Assembly (NCBI RefSeq): GCF_022965805.1
Contig: NW_027331706.1
Span: 62,001-126,000, forward strand
Length of the DNA stretch: 64,000 bases
From: Primulina eburnea
Lineage: Eukaryota > Streptophyta > Magnoliopsida > Lamiales > Gesneriaceae
Reading direction: 5' to 3'
The translations under genes were made by a program, and so were the position numbers. This document shows positions 26,101-36,503 of this stretch, in pieces. The notes under the pieces are model-generated. The model was not told where the DNA came from. It did no database searches and was given only the letters and a program-made list of their open reading frames with translations. The first letter of the stretch is position 1; each line of letters begins with the position of its first letter.

Positions 26101-26642
26101 TCGAACCTGAGAATATACTCGTCCACATTCAAGCTCCCCTGACGAAGCTCCAAGAACTCTGTAACCTTCCTCGCTCGCAGTGCATCAGGAAAGTACTTGT
26201 CGTAGAAAAGCTCAGTAAACTCAGACCACTTCAAAGTAGAAACATCAATGCCAACCTTGGTCGCATTCCACCACAAACGTGCAGCTTTAACCAGCATGAA
26301 AACAGCACAACTGATACGGTCTCTGTCCTCATTGTGGAGATGATCAAAAATCGCCTCCAAAGCCTTGACCCACTCTACTGCAGCTAAAGGATCGGAGCTG
26401 CCTGGAAACTCGGGTGGATCCATCCTCTTAAACGCAGAAAAGATAGCATCAGAACCAACTGCAGCTGGAGCAACCTGCCCTCTACCTTGGCCTCTGCCCT
26501 GGCCTGCTCCTTGCAGTCTAAGCAACTGCTGGATCTGCTCACTGTGAACCTTAGCATGCTCCTTCAGTAACTTGCCGAACTCGTCGACAACTCTCGAGGA
26601 CGAACTATCCTCCCCCTCTGACGCCTTACGCTTAGGAGGCAT
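23139..26642 (-). CDS. F gag-pol polyprotein (protease missing, integrase truncated)
   Basis: 1,167 codons on the minus strand from ATG at 26642 ([15 protein letters not shown]). Residues ~60-240 are the retrotransposon Gag domain, with a zinc knuckle [14 protein letters not shown] at ~307-322. RT starts ~435 ([12 protein letters not shown]) with catalytic FIDD near 581. RNase H starts near 727 ([10 protein letters not shown]). The integrase HHCC domain is ~942-985 ([18 protein letters not shown]); catalytic Asp, Asp and Glu lie near 1014, 1072 and 1108. Only ~75 residues separate the zinc knuckle from VVREFADVF, against ~237 codons in E, and no D-T/S-G-A motif occurs there. The aspartic protease was therefore removed in frame. 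The product ends in a frameshifted tail after GRKCR. It could still supply RT and RNase H but could not self-process. Confidence 0.93.
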   Translation of the reverse strand: MPPKRKASEGEDSSSSRVVDEFGKLLKEHAKVHSEQIQQLLRLQGAGQGRGQGRGQVAPAAVGSDAIFSAFKRMDPPEFPGSSDPLAAVEWVKALEAIFDHLHNEDRDRISCAVFMLVKAARLWWNATKVGIDVSTLKWSEFTELFYDKYFPDALRARKVTEFLELRQGSLNVDEYILRFEEGCLFAPYIATSDKDKGAHFIRGLRAEIRRDINMSKAVTFKEIVSKALLAEQDEKDIARERQARHQASVQRGQSSGQRGRDRFKGKGKVDQSPRPPSAPVAPSDSERSLCPKCGRPHRGECRFGTRSCYRCGMPGHISRDCPKGASQEKVQGRIFSMTKEDDGQGGVLASSGTSLVLPFISCLDAERLLCRGCDVFLASVVDMDRLIKLNIDDIDVVREFADVFEDDVPGLPPDRDVEFVIDLAPGTVPISKAPYRMAPTEMKELKTQLQDLLDKGFIRPSSSPWGAPVLFVKKKDGSLRLCIDYRELNKVTIKNKYPLPRIDDLFDQLQGATVFSKIDLRSGYYQLKVRESDIPKTAFRTRYGHYEFLVMSFGLTNAPSVFMDLMNRVFKPYLDSFVIVFIDDILIYSKTRELHSEHLRVVLQLLRERRLFAKLKKCEFWLDQISFLGHVVSRDGIAVDPMKIEAIQKWPIPTTVSEVRSFLGLAGYYRRFISDFSKIALPLSNLTRKTVKFEWSIDCQSAFQELKDRLTSSPILALPSGSEDFVVYTDASKKGLGAVLMQRGKVIAYASRQLKDYEKNYPTHDLELAAVVFALKIWRHYLYGEKCEIFTDHKSLKYLFSQRELNMRQRRWLELVKDYDVTISYHPGKANVVADALSRKSSASLSSLIQRPLLMDLQREEIDLVIPGTIARLSALVIRSSLTDRIRREQSTDVQLTELRDRAEIRGNSEFALNGDGLVTFRGRICVPFGDDIRRDILTEAHTAPYSIHPGSTKMYQDLRRLYWWPGMKKDVAVFISQCLTCQQVTIEHQRPAGTLLSLPIPQWKWEHITMDFVTGLPRVRRGFNSIWVIVDRLTKSAHFLPVKTTYSMNQYAEDYIAEIVRLHGVPVSIVSDRDPRFTSEFWKSLHRAMGSRLAFSTAYHPQSDGQSERVIQILEDMLRACTIDFPGRWDSLLPLVEFTYNNSYQATIGMAPYEALYGRKCRCSS

Positions 26643-26761
26643 CCTCTACTCTACAATGCTCACAAGACACCAAACAATACATAACAATAGATAGATGCAA
26701 AGAAAACATACCCGGACAGTTGAAAGTAGAAGAAGTCATATGCATTGGTCCGAAGAACACC

Positions 26762-26773
26762 GCTCTGATACCA
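26762..26773 (-). other. F primer-binding site
   Basis: Minus strand TGGTATCAGAGC, complementary to the 3' end of plant initiator methionine tRNA, five bases inside the 5' LTR. Gag begins ~120 bp further in, so the leader is short. Confidence 0.9.
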
Positions 26774-26778
26774 CTAAA

Positions 26779-28375
26779 TGTGACACCCCGATCCTCTTTT
26801 AAAATAAATACGCAGCGGAAATAAAATTTTCTCTTTAAAATATACGGAAGGAGTTTCAAAATACATTTCATCAAATATCTTTACAAAATAAATACATGAT
26901 CATTTAAATGACATAACAAAAACAAAACATCATTCCTATGATCATGCCAAAATCATCCTTCCAACGGTGTATGCATATGACCCCCAATCCACAGTCAACG
27001 TCCCGGGGCACCACTCTGATCTGCATCACATGAAAATAACTGGAATGAGAATAAATCTCAGCAAGTGGAACTCTTATATAACAATGAACAATAACTCTGT
27101 AAAACATATCTTTGAAATCATAAATACCATCAACTCTGAACTGTAAACTCTGAATATCAATAACATAGCAATAGCATATAAAATATGATGGTATTTCTCT
27201 TTTGCTCTGGGGATTGATATCAATAGTATCTCTGCTCTGGGGTGCTCGTATCCCAAATCGATATAAATACCGATAACTCTGAGGGATATAAGCCTATAGG
27301 CGATGATCATCTAATATTGCATGCAATATCTGACTATGTATTTATCAATCCGAAAACATTTGAACTCTGAATAGCATTTAAGGCCGTCCTTTCACAATCT
27401 CATATTTTCTCTTGTATTCCCTTTTAACAATAGTGAGGTATACAATACCTCCAATAGATAATCAATGAAATCAATACCTAACAATGGATTAATGGAAGGG
27501 AATATCACTTTAAAATCTTTAAAACACAATACATATAATATCATGTGAGCAAAAAGGATGAAATTCCACTTACAAACCACAAAAAACACCTCAACTTAGC
27601 TCTTGATCACCACCTACAACAAATAATCCACAAATAACACCAATATCAACTAAATATCCAAGATTACAAGCTAAATAATCCATAAATCCACATAAACAAC
27701 CAACCTAAACAACTCTTAATTTACAACCTTAACAGAATCGCACCAAAAGCTTACCCAAGCTTCCTAGCACCAAGGAGAACGTCGAACTCAAGTCGAAATT
27801 CCAAACAAACGCCTGAATCGAAGATAGGAAAGGAAAGAAATGACTGAAAACCCTTGAAATGGAGAGAAAAGTCGAGAATGGAGGAGAAAAGAAAGGGAAA
27901 GTATGGCCAACCACTCCAAAAAGTAGCTTAAAAACTCGCCCATACCTTCACCGCGGGTGCGCTCCTCTAAGCACCGCGGGTGCGCAATGGTTACGGCATT
28001 CTCAAAAATTCTGGAACACGAACAGCGCGGGTGCGGCGACGCAAGCAGCGCGGGTGCGGTCTCTACCGCAGGGGCGGTCTCTACATCACCGCGGGTGCGG
28101 TGTGCTCACGGCATTCCAACTCCAAAACAGCACAGTACACCGCGGGGGCACTCCAGTTAGGAGCGCGGGTGCACTCAGGTCACGGCAAAGCACTATTCCC
28201 ATGCAACTAGAATCGATCCGAAACTCTGAAACGAACAACCAACATCAACTAACACCTCAAGACAATAAAACTAACAATACTATAGCCCAAAAATACAACT
28301 CTGAACATCTAATCAAATATCCCAAAATAACAAACGAAACTTAAATCGTACCGTACACCGGGCTCGGCTATTACA
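26779..28375 (-). repeat. F 5' LTR
   Basis: 1,597 bp, nearly identical to 21064-22659: one single-base indel (near 27241) and about four substitutions seen by eye. Contains the second GC-rich block at 27950-28176. Directly followed by TSD tctct. Confidence 0.95.
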
Positions 28376-28380
28376 TCTCT

Positions 28381-28575
28381 GATATCAACAGTTCCTCAAC
28401 AAGCTAGGAAATCAATACTACAGTACCACTAGACCTAACAGGTACAATATATCTCCATACAACCCAGTCAAAGATATTCTTAACAAATGCATTAGTATAT
28501 ATCAATACATATGCAATAGAATCTTAAAGCATAGTACCTGTTGTGAATTCTGGATCTGTGTTTGCAAATGAACTA
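28381..28575 (-). pseudogene. B protease relic just downstream of gag
   Basis: Minus strand 28490-28530 reads SIAYVLIYTNA where E has the protease motif [11 protein letters not shown]. The catalytic Asp and Gly codons are replaced (D to Y, G to N). The DNA here, with TGCAT at one end and ATGCA at the other, is nearly identical in A, B, C and D. Confidence 0.8.
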
Positions 28576-28581
28576 TGTTCC

Positions 28582-29481
28582 CTACAATCTTCGGGAACGC
28601 TTCTGGGGACAGACTTTAGCAAAGTGTCCCGGCTGTCCACAAATATTGCATCTACCAGTCACTCCTTGGCATTGCTCGGTGGGATGTCTCCCTCCGCAAG
28701 TACTGCAATATACTCCAGTATAACTCGGGCTAGAACCACTGGAGCTAGAGGAACCACTTCCCAACTTCTTGAATGACTTCTTTCGAACTTTCAGCAAATC
28801 TTGCTTCCCACTCGTACTGCCGTGATCATATCGAAGAGGGGATTGCTGTGTCTGAAGTGGCTTCACGTACAACCTTGTCAATTGTCTAATCAGACTCATC
28901 TCCGCTCTCTTTGCTCTACTCAAGATATCAGCAAAATGATAAGGTCGTTGCAAATTCATAAATGCAACTACCTCCGAATTCAACCCTCTGATGAACTGAT
29001 TCACTACAGCTTCATCATTCCCAGCTAAATGAGGAGCAAAATGCAGTAGAGTAGAGAATTTAGCAATATATTGGTCAATATTCAGCTGCCCTTGGCTCAA
29101 ATTCTCAAACTCTGCTTTCTTGTCCTCTCGGTACGAGACTGAGAAAAATCGTCGATAAAATTCAGTTCTGAATATTTCCCACGAAATCACTGTACCTCTC
29201 TGTGCCCACATTCTTGTACTGGTAATCCACCAACTCCTGGCGGCTTCTCGTAACTGATAAGGCACCATTTTAACCCTCTGCTCATCTGTGCAGTCAAGTA
29301 AATCGAAAAAGATTTCTATATCATCGAACCAGTTCTGACAATCTTCAGATGTCTCGGTACCATTCAGAACCGGCGGCTATAATAACTCAAATTCTTTCAT
29401 CTTTTCTTCTAACTGAGTTTCTGATACATCTCTCTGTTCAGACGAAGTACTAACCCTTTCTGGAAATCTCCGAGGCGGTAT
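28582..29481 (-). pseudogene. B gag, interrupted
   Basis: The Gag frame is open from 29268 to 28582 (228 codons): WWITSTRMWAQRGT, FYRRFFSVSYREDKKAEFENL, a serine-rich stretch, then two zinc-binding motifs (CSTCGGRHPTEQC and [14 protein letters not shown]), ending in RSRRL. Upstream the frame continues to the position aligned with E's ATG, which here is ATA (29479-29481). An in-frame TAG lies at 29377-29379, codon 35, so a full-length Gag cannot be made. Relative to C and D the only clear lesion is this stop. Confidence 0.87.
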
Positions 29482-29804
29482 ATCTGAATATCAAACAAAT
29501 CAATATACAATCTGTATAATCTGTCTCAGCCCTCCTCTGATCATATACCTCTGATTCAGACTCGGTTCTGATCCAGGCTTAGTAAGTACATGCTGCAATC
29601 AACTCAGATACAAACAACACGTAATAGGGAAGACAGTAAATCATGCTAGCACACATCATGCAAATCAACATTGACGTAAATCTCATGCTAGCAATCACAT
29701 GCAAGGAAGAAAATTCAATCTACCCCGCTCATTCTCAGCTATCTCAGTCTGAAGAATCTATCAATTCTGACCATCTTAATCTAAAGGATCTATCGCTCTG
29801 ATAA
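29482..29804 (-). other. B leader (part 1)
   Basis: Untranslated leader between gag and primer site, interrupted by E at 29804/29805. Contains two copies of the perfect 8-nt palindrome TGCTAGCA (29644-29651 and 29686-29693) and repeats of CTAAAGGATCTATC-type sequence near the primer site. The remainder is at 45729-45767. Confidence 0.8.
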
Positions 29805-29958
29805 TGTAAGGCTCGAGATTTATTAATCTTCATCTATGCGATATTCGATAGTGTGAGAGTGCATGACATTGCATGAGAACACTAAGTAAAATGAGGGTAG
29901 GAAAGACATGAGAAAAGATGTGAAAGGTGAAGAATAAATGTAAAGGGCCGAAGCTATG

Positions 29959-30270
29959 GCGCATATGCGCGAAGGAATGCGCGCATATGCATGAGAATTC
30001 CAGTAGCATTGGCGCATATGCGCGGAAAGAGTGGCGCATATGCGCGACATACAGTAGCCTTGGCGCATATGCGCGAGAGTAGTGGCGCATATGCGCGGAG
30101 CATCCAGAACCATTGGCGCATATGCGCGAGTTTAGTGGCGCATATGCGCGAGTACTAAAATTTCCGAGACAATAGGTTCGGCGCATATGCGCGAGTAATG
30201 CCGCGCATATGCGCGAGACGTGTACTTCATAGGATTTGCCATGTGTGTGTAGGCATGCAAGATATATAAA
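29959..30270 (+). promoter_or_regulatory. E 5' LTR: palindrome array and TATA box
   Basis: Ten copies of GCGCATATGCGC (one truncated) from 29959 to 30214, mostly in pairs within a ~53-bp repeat. They are followed by GCATGCA and the TATA box GATATATAAA at 30261-30270. Same palindrome as in B, with different spacer sequence and on the opposite genomic strand. Confidence 0.8.
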
Positions 30271-30866
30271 CAAAGGCTCGATTCTTTCTTCCATTTCAGC
30301 AGAAACCTTCGAAAGGCTGAGGGAGAAGCTTCATCTTTTTTTTACTTTCAATTGTGCTCTTGCAAGATTTAGCAACTCAAATTCAAATCCGATTTCGGTT
30401 TTGAGATCCTCTCGGTACTGGCTACAAAGTGATGTAAGTTTATTCGATTTCAGTAAGTTTGAAATTCAGTTATTGGTAAAATTAGAATACGATAGTTATA
30501 TTGTGTTCTTGACGTATTGAGCATGATATAATCGTAAATGGATCAAAGAAATGATATCATATGTATTTCCTATGAATTTCAGTATGATTTATGAATTATT
30601 GGGATAGAATTATTGTGTTTTGAAGGAATATTGTATTGGATTATGATTGAGAATAAGATAGTGTTGATATCTGTTGAGAATTTGATTGACCGGTATCGAG
30701 AATTACGTCGTTATGCCGTCAAATTGTTTTAAGATCACGTAGTGACTTGGATATACGTTGATTTAGATTAGAAATTGATAGAGTGCGTATCCACATTTCC
30801 ATTTCAGATACGTATTGGCGATCGTGACAGCGATTCTACGACGAAAGGTATAGTACATGTTTTGTT

Positions 30867-30908
30867 TGGGGAATTACGACTCAAATGAGATCACATTTGA
30901 GTTTCCCA
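30867..30908 (+). other. E LTR stem-loop
   Basis: GGGGAA...ACTCAAATG-AGATCA-CATTTGAGT-TTCCC, ~600 nt downstream of the TATA box and therefore in the transcript. Counterparts: A 14426-14465 and 58904-58943; B 17712-17749 and 46730-46767; C 47802-47841 and 53759-53798; D 33542-33581 and 38774-38813; E 44847-44887. Confidence 0.8.
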
Positions 30909-31504
30909 ACCAAAATCACATACTTGTTTTATTGTTCATACCTTGCTATGATTATGATTGTTATAGATTTGTTTATAGAACTTGTATTCAAATCTTACTA
31001 TGCTTTGTGTACAGATCGTGTAGCATTGCATTATGCTTGTTTACAGATGGTGTATTCATGCATTAAGATAGGGCAGTCTGGAGATCAGGCAGACTACTAG
31101 ATGTTCGGCGATATCTCAGCTTAGGGGAAGATCACCGCCCCTATTGTAGACGCGGATACAGATCAGGCCGAAGTCTAGGAATAAGACGTACAGCACCTCG
31201 ATTGGTAGGGTAGGTGACAGCCAGTGACGTCTTATTCACAACGGGATCCCTAGAGTTGTAGTCGAGTCGCATCTAGACATGATTAGGCTCGCATTGCATG
31301 ATTATATATGAATGACATTCATATTAGCATGTTTCATGTTTTAGATTGTTTATATGCATGTTACATGTTTATACTGGGATTTGGTCTCACCGGTTTTCCG
31401 GCTGTTGTTATGTCTGTATGTGTGCATAACAACAGGTGGGGCAGGATCTGGGTCACGACAGAGATGAGCGATGGACATAGCGTGGTGATCACGGGCCTAA
31501 CAGA

Positions 31505-31741
31505 TGGACTAGTAGGTTCTGTAGACTGAGATAGGATAGAATGAGCGGGGTAGATCGAGTCTTCTTCCTTGCTTGATGATGTGCTAGCATGATTATTGCT
31601 TTCCTATTACATGTTGTTGTTATTTGATTCTTTCAGCATGTGATTGACTGAATCAGAACTGATTCTAGATCAGAGGTAACTGACTAGAGGATGGCTGAGA
31701 CAGTAGTATATCTTGTTTACTAATCCATTGGTTCATTAGAT
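31505..31741 (+). other. E leader
   Basis: Leader without primer-binding site. Holds one TGCTAGCA palindrome (31582-31589) and the GAGCGGGGTAG segment shared with the leaders of A-D. No ORF. Ends directly at the gag ATG. Confidence 0.75.
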
Positions 31742-32583
31742 ATGCCTCCTAGAAGAGCAGCCGTACCTCTACGACCAGCAGCGCCAGAACAGGGGAGCAC
31801 ATCCGGAGATCCTATGGATGTTACAGCGACCCCTATGGAGACGTTGCTGAAGCGATTCCAATCCTTTCGACCTCCCACTTTAAAAGGTACCGAGAATGCC
31901 ATCGAGTGCGAAAGCTGGCTTGAGGATATTGAAATGCTATTCGACTCTTTGGAGTACAGTGACGAGAAGAGAATAAAGCTAATTGGCCATCAATTGCAAG
32001 ATATAGCCAAGAATTGGTGGTTGAACATTAGGAGAGCTTTAGAACAGCGGGGTACCGAGATTACGTGGAAGGTATTCAAGACGGAATTCTATCAGCGTTT
32101 CTTTCCCATCTCTTATCGCAAGGATAAAGGTGCAGAATTTGCCAATCTGAGGCAAGGGCAATTGAACATTGAGGAGTACGTTGCCAAATTCTCTTCTTTG
32201 CTTCGTTTTGCACCTCATGTTTCAGGAAATGATGAGGCCATGGCAGATCAGTTTATAAACGGCCTGAATCCAGATATCTTTACGTTGGTCAATACTGGGA
32301 GACCCGATAATTTCTCGGATGCATTGAATCGAGCCAAAGGAGCTGAAGCAGGATTGCTTAGGCAACGGAGTGCTCCGTATGTTGCACCGAGTCCGAGACC
32401 GCCACTACCTCCATCCCAAGTTCCTCCTCCTCGATTCGAAAGCGGTGGTAGTAGTAGTGGACGCAAAGAACAGCTGAAGTCGAAGGGGAAACCGTTTAAG
32501 CGACCTGGGAGCAGTTCGTCGAGCTCCAGCGGATCCAGACAGAGTGGTTTTGATCAAAGTTCAAGGACTTCAGGTGTATATTG
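31742..32583 (+). pseudogene. E gag, 5' part (interrupted by D)
   Basis: 281 codons from ATG at 31742 (MPPRRAAVPLRPAAPEQG). Gag core residues ~40-190 (WLEDIEMLFDSLEYSDEKR, WWLNIRRALEQRGTEITW, FYQRFFPISYRKDKGAEFANL), then a proline- and serine-rich linker. The frame runs into the D LTR at 32584, within the first zinc-binding motif (GVYC). Without D and one TSD it continues in frame at 39991. Confidence 0.92.
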
Positions 32584-34751
32584 TGTGGGGACCCGGACGC
32601 TAATCATTTTCTTAATCATCGTTGGGATTTAAATAATCAGTTCTGATAAACAGGGTCTAAAACTTTTTCCTTTTTAAAATATAAACGCGGAAGGTAATGG
32701 CATCTAATAATATACATATCTGTATAAAATACATTTCAGTATTATCATACAATAATCTAATCTAAGGTTCAACTACTAAATTCAAGTAATAAAACCCAAT
32801 CTACTGTAAGTCCGGAATCACCACGCTAACTCGTCTTCTCTCATCGTCATCTCGACCCTGATCCAGCCCCACCTGTTGTCATGCACACATACAAAACAAG
32901 ACAACAGCCGGATAACTCCGGTGAGAATAAATCCCAGTATAAAACATGGTAAACATGTATATACATAAAATAATTCATGAAACATGCTGTTACGAATAAA
33001 ATCGAAACATGAGATTGCATAAGCTATGAAATCTAATCACACAACAAGCATGCACTTCAAATCAACCAACCATGCATATAACCAATCTAAATCATAAAAA
33101 CACGCTAGCACAATTGGAAGCAATAATGATGGGTCCTATGATCTAGGAACCACATCCATATAAGCATGCAGTCCTAATCAAATCACGTCTAGACTTGACT
33201 CGACTAGAACTCTAGGGATCCCGGTGTGAATAAGACGTCACTACCTACCCTCCAATCGAGGTAATGAACGTCTCATTCCTAGACTTTGGTCTGAGCTGTA
33301 TCAACGGCGGCAATAAGAGTAATACCTACTCCTATGCTGAGATACACCGAAACGTCTAGATATTTGACAATGCCTGTCAAAGACTTTCCTATCTTAACTG
33401 CAATGAATAACAATCTGTAAACAAAGCATAATCATATTCATAACTGAATATCACAATTATCTTACCTGCTTGAATACAGATTCTATAATCAAAGCATAAA
33501 CATGTCACAATATACAGAACAAACTAGTATGTGATTTTGTTGGGAAACTCAAATGAGATTTCATTTGAGTTGGGACTTCCCGAATATCACATGCATTATA
33601 CCTTTATCGTCCCCGTCCGAGGAAGACAAAGTCTCGAAGTCAAATCTGACCATCCCTGATCTGAAACGACAATAACAAATACACTGTGTCAAGGTGTAGT
33701 TCAAATCACGATCTGTCTAGTCAATATCTGAATAACTATAATCTGATTTATATCAACAATATCACAAGATAACAGAAACCAATACTGAATCTGATCAATC
33801 TGCACCACTGATGTGTAGACGGCATAACAGTACAGTCTTGTAATCCCGTCGGTCTTAACATCACAAATAGCATATCAACATCTAATAAATCTAACTCCTA
33901 AGATGCTGAAATACAAACACAGACATACTGTAGTATTTCTTCGATCTGACTTCACATAACTACTGAATAACCTATCCAGACCCTTAAGAATAATCATTCT
34001 TCTATTCTTAAACCAATAACAATACCGTTCTAGTATTCCATTTCCACTAAAATCTTCTAAAAATCATAACAATTGTATAATCAATCTATTCTTAAATCTG
34101 TCTTCGATTATACAATATCTACGGTAGTAAAACACCATATCTGAATTATAGTCAATTCTAACAACATCATAAATTCAAATCTTGTCTAAACGTAATAAAA
34201 CTTACGTCCTTGTGTAGCCTGTAGCGAGAGGAGTTCAGAACTGAAGTCGGATTCAAATTCGGATAGCCGGTTTGCTCGTAATTCAATTTCCAAATTGAAG
34301 AACAAAGTTCCCCCCCCAAAGTCTCGATTTTCTTCTGAAAATCTGAAGGGAACGAGGTCTATATATATATATTTTCCGTGCATGCAAAACAAGTGGCACA
34401 CCCTTTGCATTCCACGTCTCGCGCTCGGGCGGTCAAAAGGTTCCGCCCGGGCGAGTAACTCTCGGCCCTCGCCAATCCAAGCCACCTCGCTCGAGCGGTC
34501 AAAAACGTCCGCCCGGGCGAGTGATTCTCGGCCCTCTCCTCCTAGACACTCTCGCTCGAGCGGTCGAAACTGTCCGCTCGGGCGAGTCACTTTCGCCCAA
34601 CAATTTACATAATTAAATTTTAAATCTCCAACATGATCTGGTTGCATTCATATCTACTCAACATCGATAATCTCAAACTATCGTGTTATAAAATTTTGGG
34701 CATTACATTAATCTTGTCTGATTAATTCTACAACAATTCTTGGGCATTACA
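32584..34751 (-). repeat. D 3' LTR
   Basis: 2,168 bp ending GGGCATTACA. On the minus strand the start TGTAATGCCC is repeated ~54 bp inside (near 34697-34708), so the LTR has a doubled 5' terminus. The other D LTR has the same doubling (with TGTATTGCCC). Stem-loop 33542-33581; CCGG inverted repeat near 32907. Confidence 0.92.
34360..34597 (-). promoter_or_regulatory. D 3' LTR: GC-rich hairpin repeats and TATA
   Basis: Three ~65-bp units from 34418, 34486 and 34551, each with CTCGCTCGAGCGG or a variant and, ~15 nt on, CCGCCCGGGCGAG; the two halves are complementary and each has a palindromic core (CTCGAG, CCCGGG). In element orientation they lie upstream of TGCATGCACGG and the TATA run 34360-34373. 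Confidence 0.8.
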
Positions 34752-34789
34752 TTTCTCCCCCTCTTAGATCTGAGTTCGTCCTCGAACTC
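34752..34789 (-). other. D polypurine tract and stem-loop
   Basis: Minus strand AGAGGGGGAGAAA at 34752-34765; stem GAGTTCG-AGGA-CGAACTC at 34772-34789, identical to B and C. Confidence 0.9.
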
Positions 34790-36480
34790 TCAACAAGTGA
34801 TCCAAGTCTATCAGAAGAAATGTAGAGTAGAGTTTAACATCCAAACTCATTCTAGCCGAATCAATCCCATAATCCTGGCGATACAACATCCGTATATGCC
34901 ACTTGCAATCTACAACGAAACAATACTACCTGTAATTGCTATCCCATCTGTTCATCCCAATCCAGGACATATTCAATCTTCATTTTCAACTACCAATCGT
35001 CATCATCCGACGTTGGTTTCTTAAATCTACCCATTCTGATCTATCTTGGTAGCTATTGTCATCCAGTCAGTCACACAATGACAATAATCTATAGGAGCTA
35101 GTACTAACATCCAGTACCATTTCTACCAACCTTATAACATAATTTGTTGTCTCAACTGATCTCATCTATCTATATCACATTATCTGTTCGAATATCCTAC
35201 ATTCTAAATCATCTGAATGATAAACTGAGTCCACCCCAGTGCAGTTCTGACACTACCTGTGACTTCAGATTCGAACTATGTTGTACAAGATCAGTTAATA
35301 ACATAAAATAAAGAAGAAATACCTACCTGGTATTCGGCTCTGACTATCAATACCAAAAGCTGTAAACAATTCTGAAACATTCTGATATCACACGATAACC
35401 AAACCCATACAAAACACAATTTACATAGTTGTTATACTGATCTGATCAACAAAATACAAGTCTGACAATTCCGATTACATTTCTGAACTGTTTACACTAG
35501 TCTACATCACATACTGACTCACAATAACAGTAATATCACATCAACTTCTGAATAGAAAGAACCTATACAGATCTAGTGAGTTTAAGAAAACTCATAACAT
35601 AATAGATTCTGGCTGGCTGACCGATCTTCATACTTCCCAGATCAACTGCTATATCTCATCTGCAAATAGAATATACTCCCAACCAATATAAGAGGTTTCA
35701 AATACTGAGTTATAATCATAACAATACTCAGCAGATATAAGGCAATGTAAGAAGAAGTAAATCAGAAGAAGATAATCTGAATAAGATGGTCTGCCCAAAT
35801 CAGAGAATAAAATTCTGACATATCTGACATGCTGCTAATGCTGACCTTTCTGATACCGCATAGTCTGAATGAAAACCTGTATCAATAACTGCATACCGGA
35901 TTCATACCTGACCCATTGCTGTGTACAATAGTCACAATTCTCGGAATATTTAACACAGGTCTTCAAATATTCAATATAATCAATCGAATACTGCCAATAT
36001 GTCACTAAATCATAGAGATAACAAGCTTAATTCTTCAGAATACCCCTGAACACATAATTCGACAATCTAGAAACAGAACTGAAAGGTCTTCAATAGTAAT
36101 ACGTAATCAACTGGATTCTTCAGCTCATAACTTAATTTGTCAATTCTTTCAATTTATTCTGATATAAAACACATCTGACATCCTATCTAGGCCAACACCA
36201 GTCAACTATTAGATTACTAGCACGAGTACATCATAATCTAACCCATTTTCATTCCCATCTAACTGTAGTATATCACATGTTACAGAAATTTCTGACATCA
36301 ACCTATTCCTCAACAAGTAAAACTCAATACTACAGGATACACAGACCCAACAAATATAGCATATCTCCATGCTATTCATTCACAGATACTCATAAAGAAG
36401 GCATTAGTATATATCAATACATATGCAATATAATCATAACAAAAAGTACCTGTTGTAATTTCTGGGTCTGTTCCTCTGTC
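34790..36480 (-). pseudogene. D decayed pol region
   Basis: No long frame. Contains the conserved block at 35291-35352 (minus GAATACCAG-GTAGGTATTTC). Integrase-like scraps lie around 35085-35120, including the paired GCTAGTACTAACATCCAGTA segment. Near the gag end, 36385-36425 reads YDYIAYVLIYTNA on the minus strand, the protease motif with Asp and Gly replaced. The region is ~1.7 kb against ~3.5 kb for intact pol, so several deletions occurred. Confidence 0.8.
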
Positions 36481-36503
36481 ATTACCACCAATGACTCTGC
36501 TCT

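Larger units (their letters stand above)
21064..28375 (-). mobile_element. Element F: complete but defective Ty3/gypsy element
   Basis: 7,312 bp with LTRs at 21064-22659 and 26779-28375, ends TGTGACACCCC and GGCTATTACA on the plus strand, TSD tctct at 21059-21063 and 28376-28380. It carries a primer site, polypurine tract and gag-pol on the minus strand. Its LTR is of a different subfamily from A-E (terminus TGTAATAGCCGAG...GGGGTGTCACA). I count about five differences between the LTRs (~0.3%), which makes it the youngest insertion here. It lacks the protease and a piece of the integrase. Confidence 0.96.
29805..31504 (+). repeat. E 5' LTR, 3' end deleted
   Basis: Matches 43784-45484 with about ten substitutions or indels. 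After CCTAACAGA near 31504 the 3' LTR continues for ~240 bp to GTCCCCACA, but here the sequence passes directly into leader sequence (TAGACTGAG...GAGCGGGGTAG, as in the leaders of B-D). The U5 end and the primer-binding site are deleted. Stem-loop at 30867-30908. Confidence 0.9.

Noticed and set aside
29830..30294. 154-codon minus-strand ORF with repeated RICA/AYAP-type residues (also 43809-44273)
   Set aside because: It is the translation of the GCGCATATGCGC array and lies antisense in E's LTR.
30857..31529. Small ORFs rich in hydrophobic residues within E's LTR as possible membrane peptides
   Set aside because: Present identically in both LTRs because LTRs are copies, short, and overlapping the stem-loop region; no other support.
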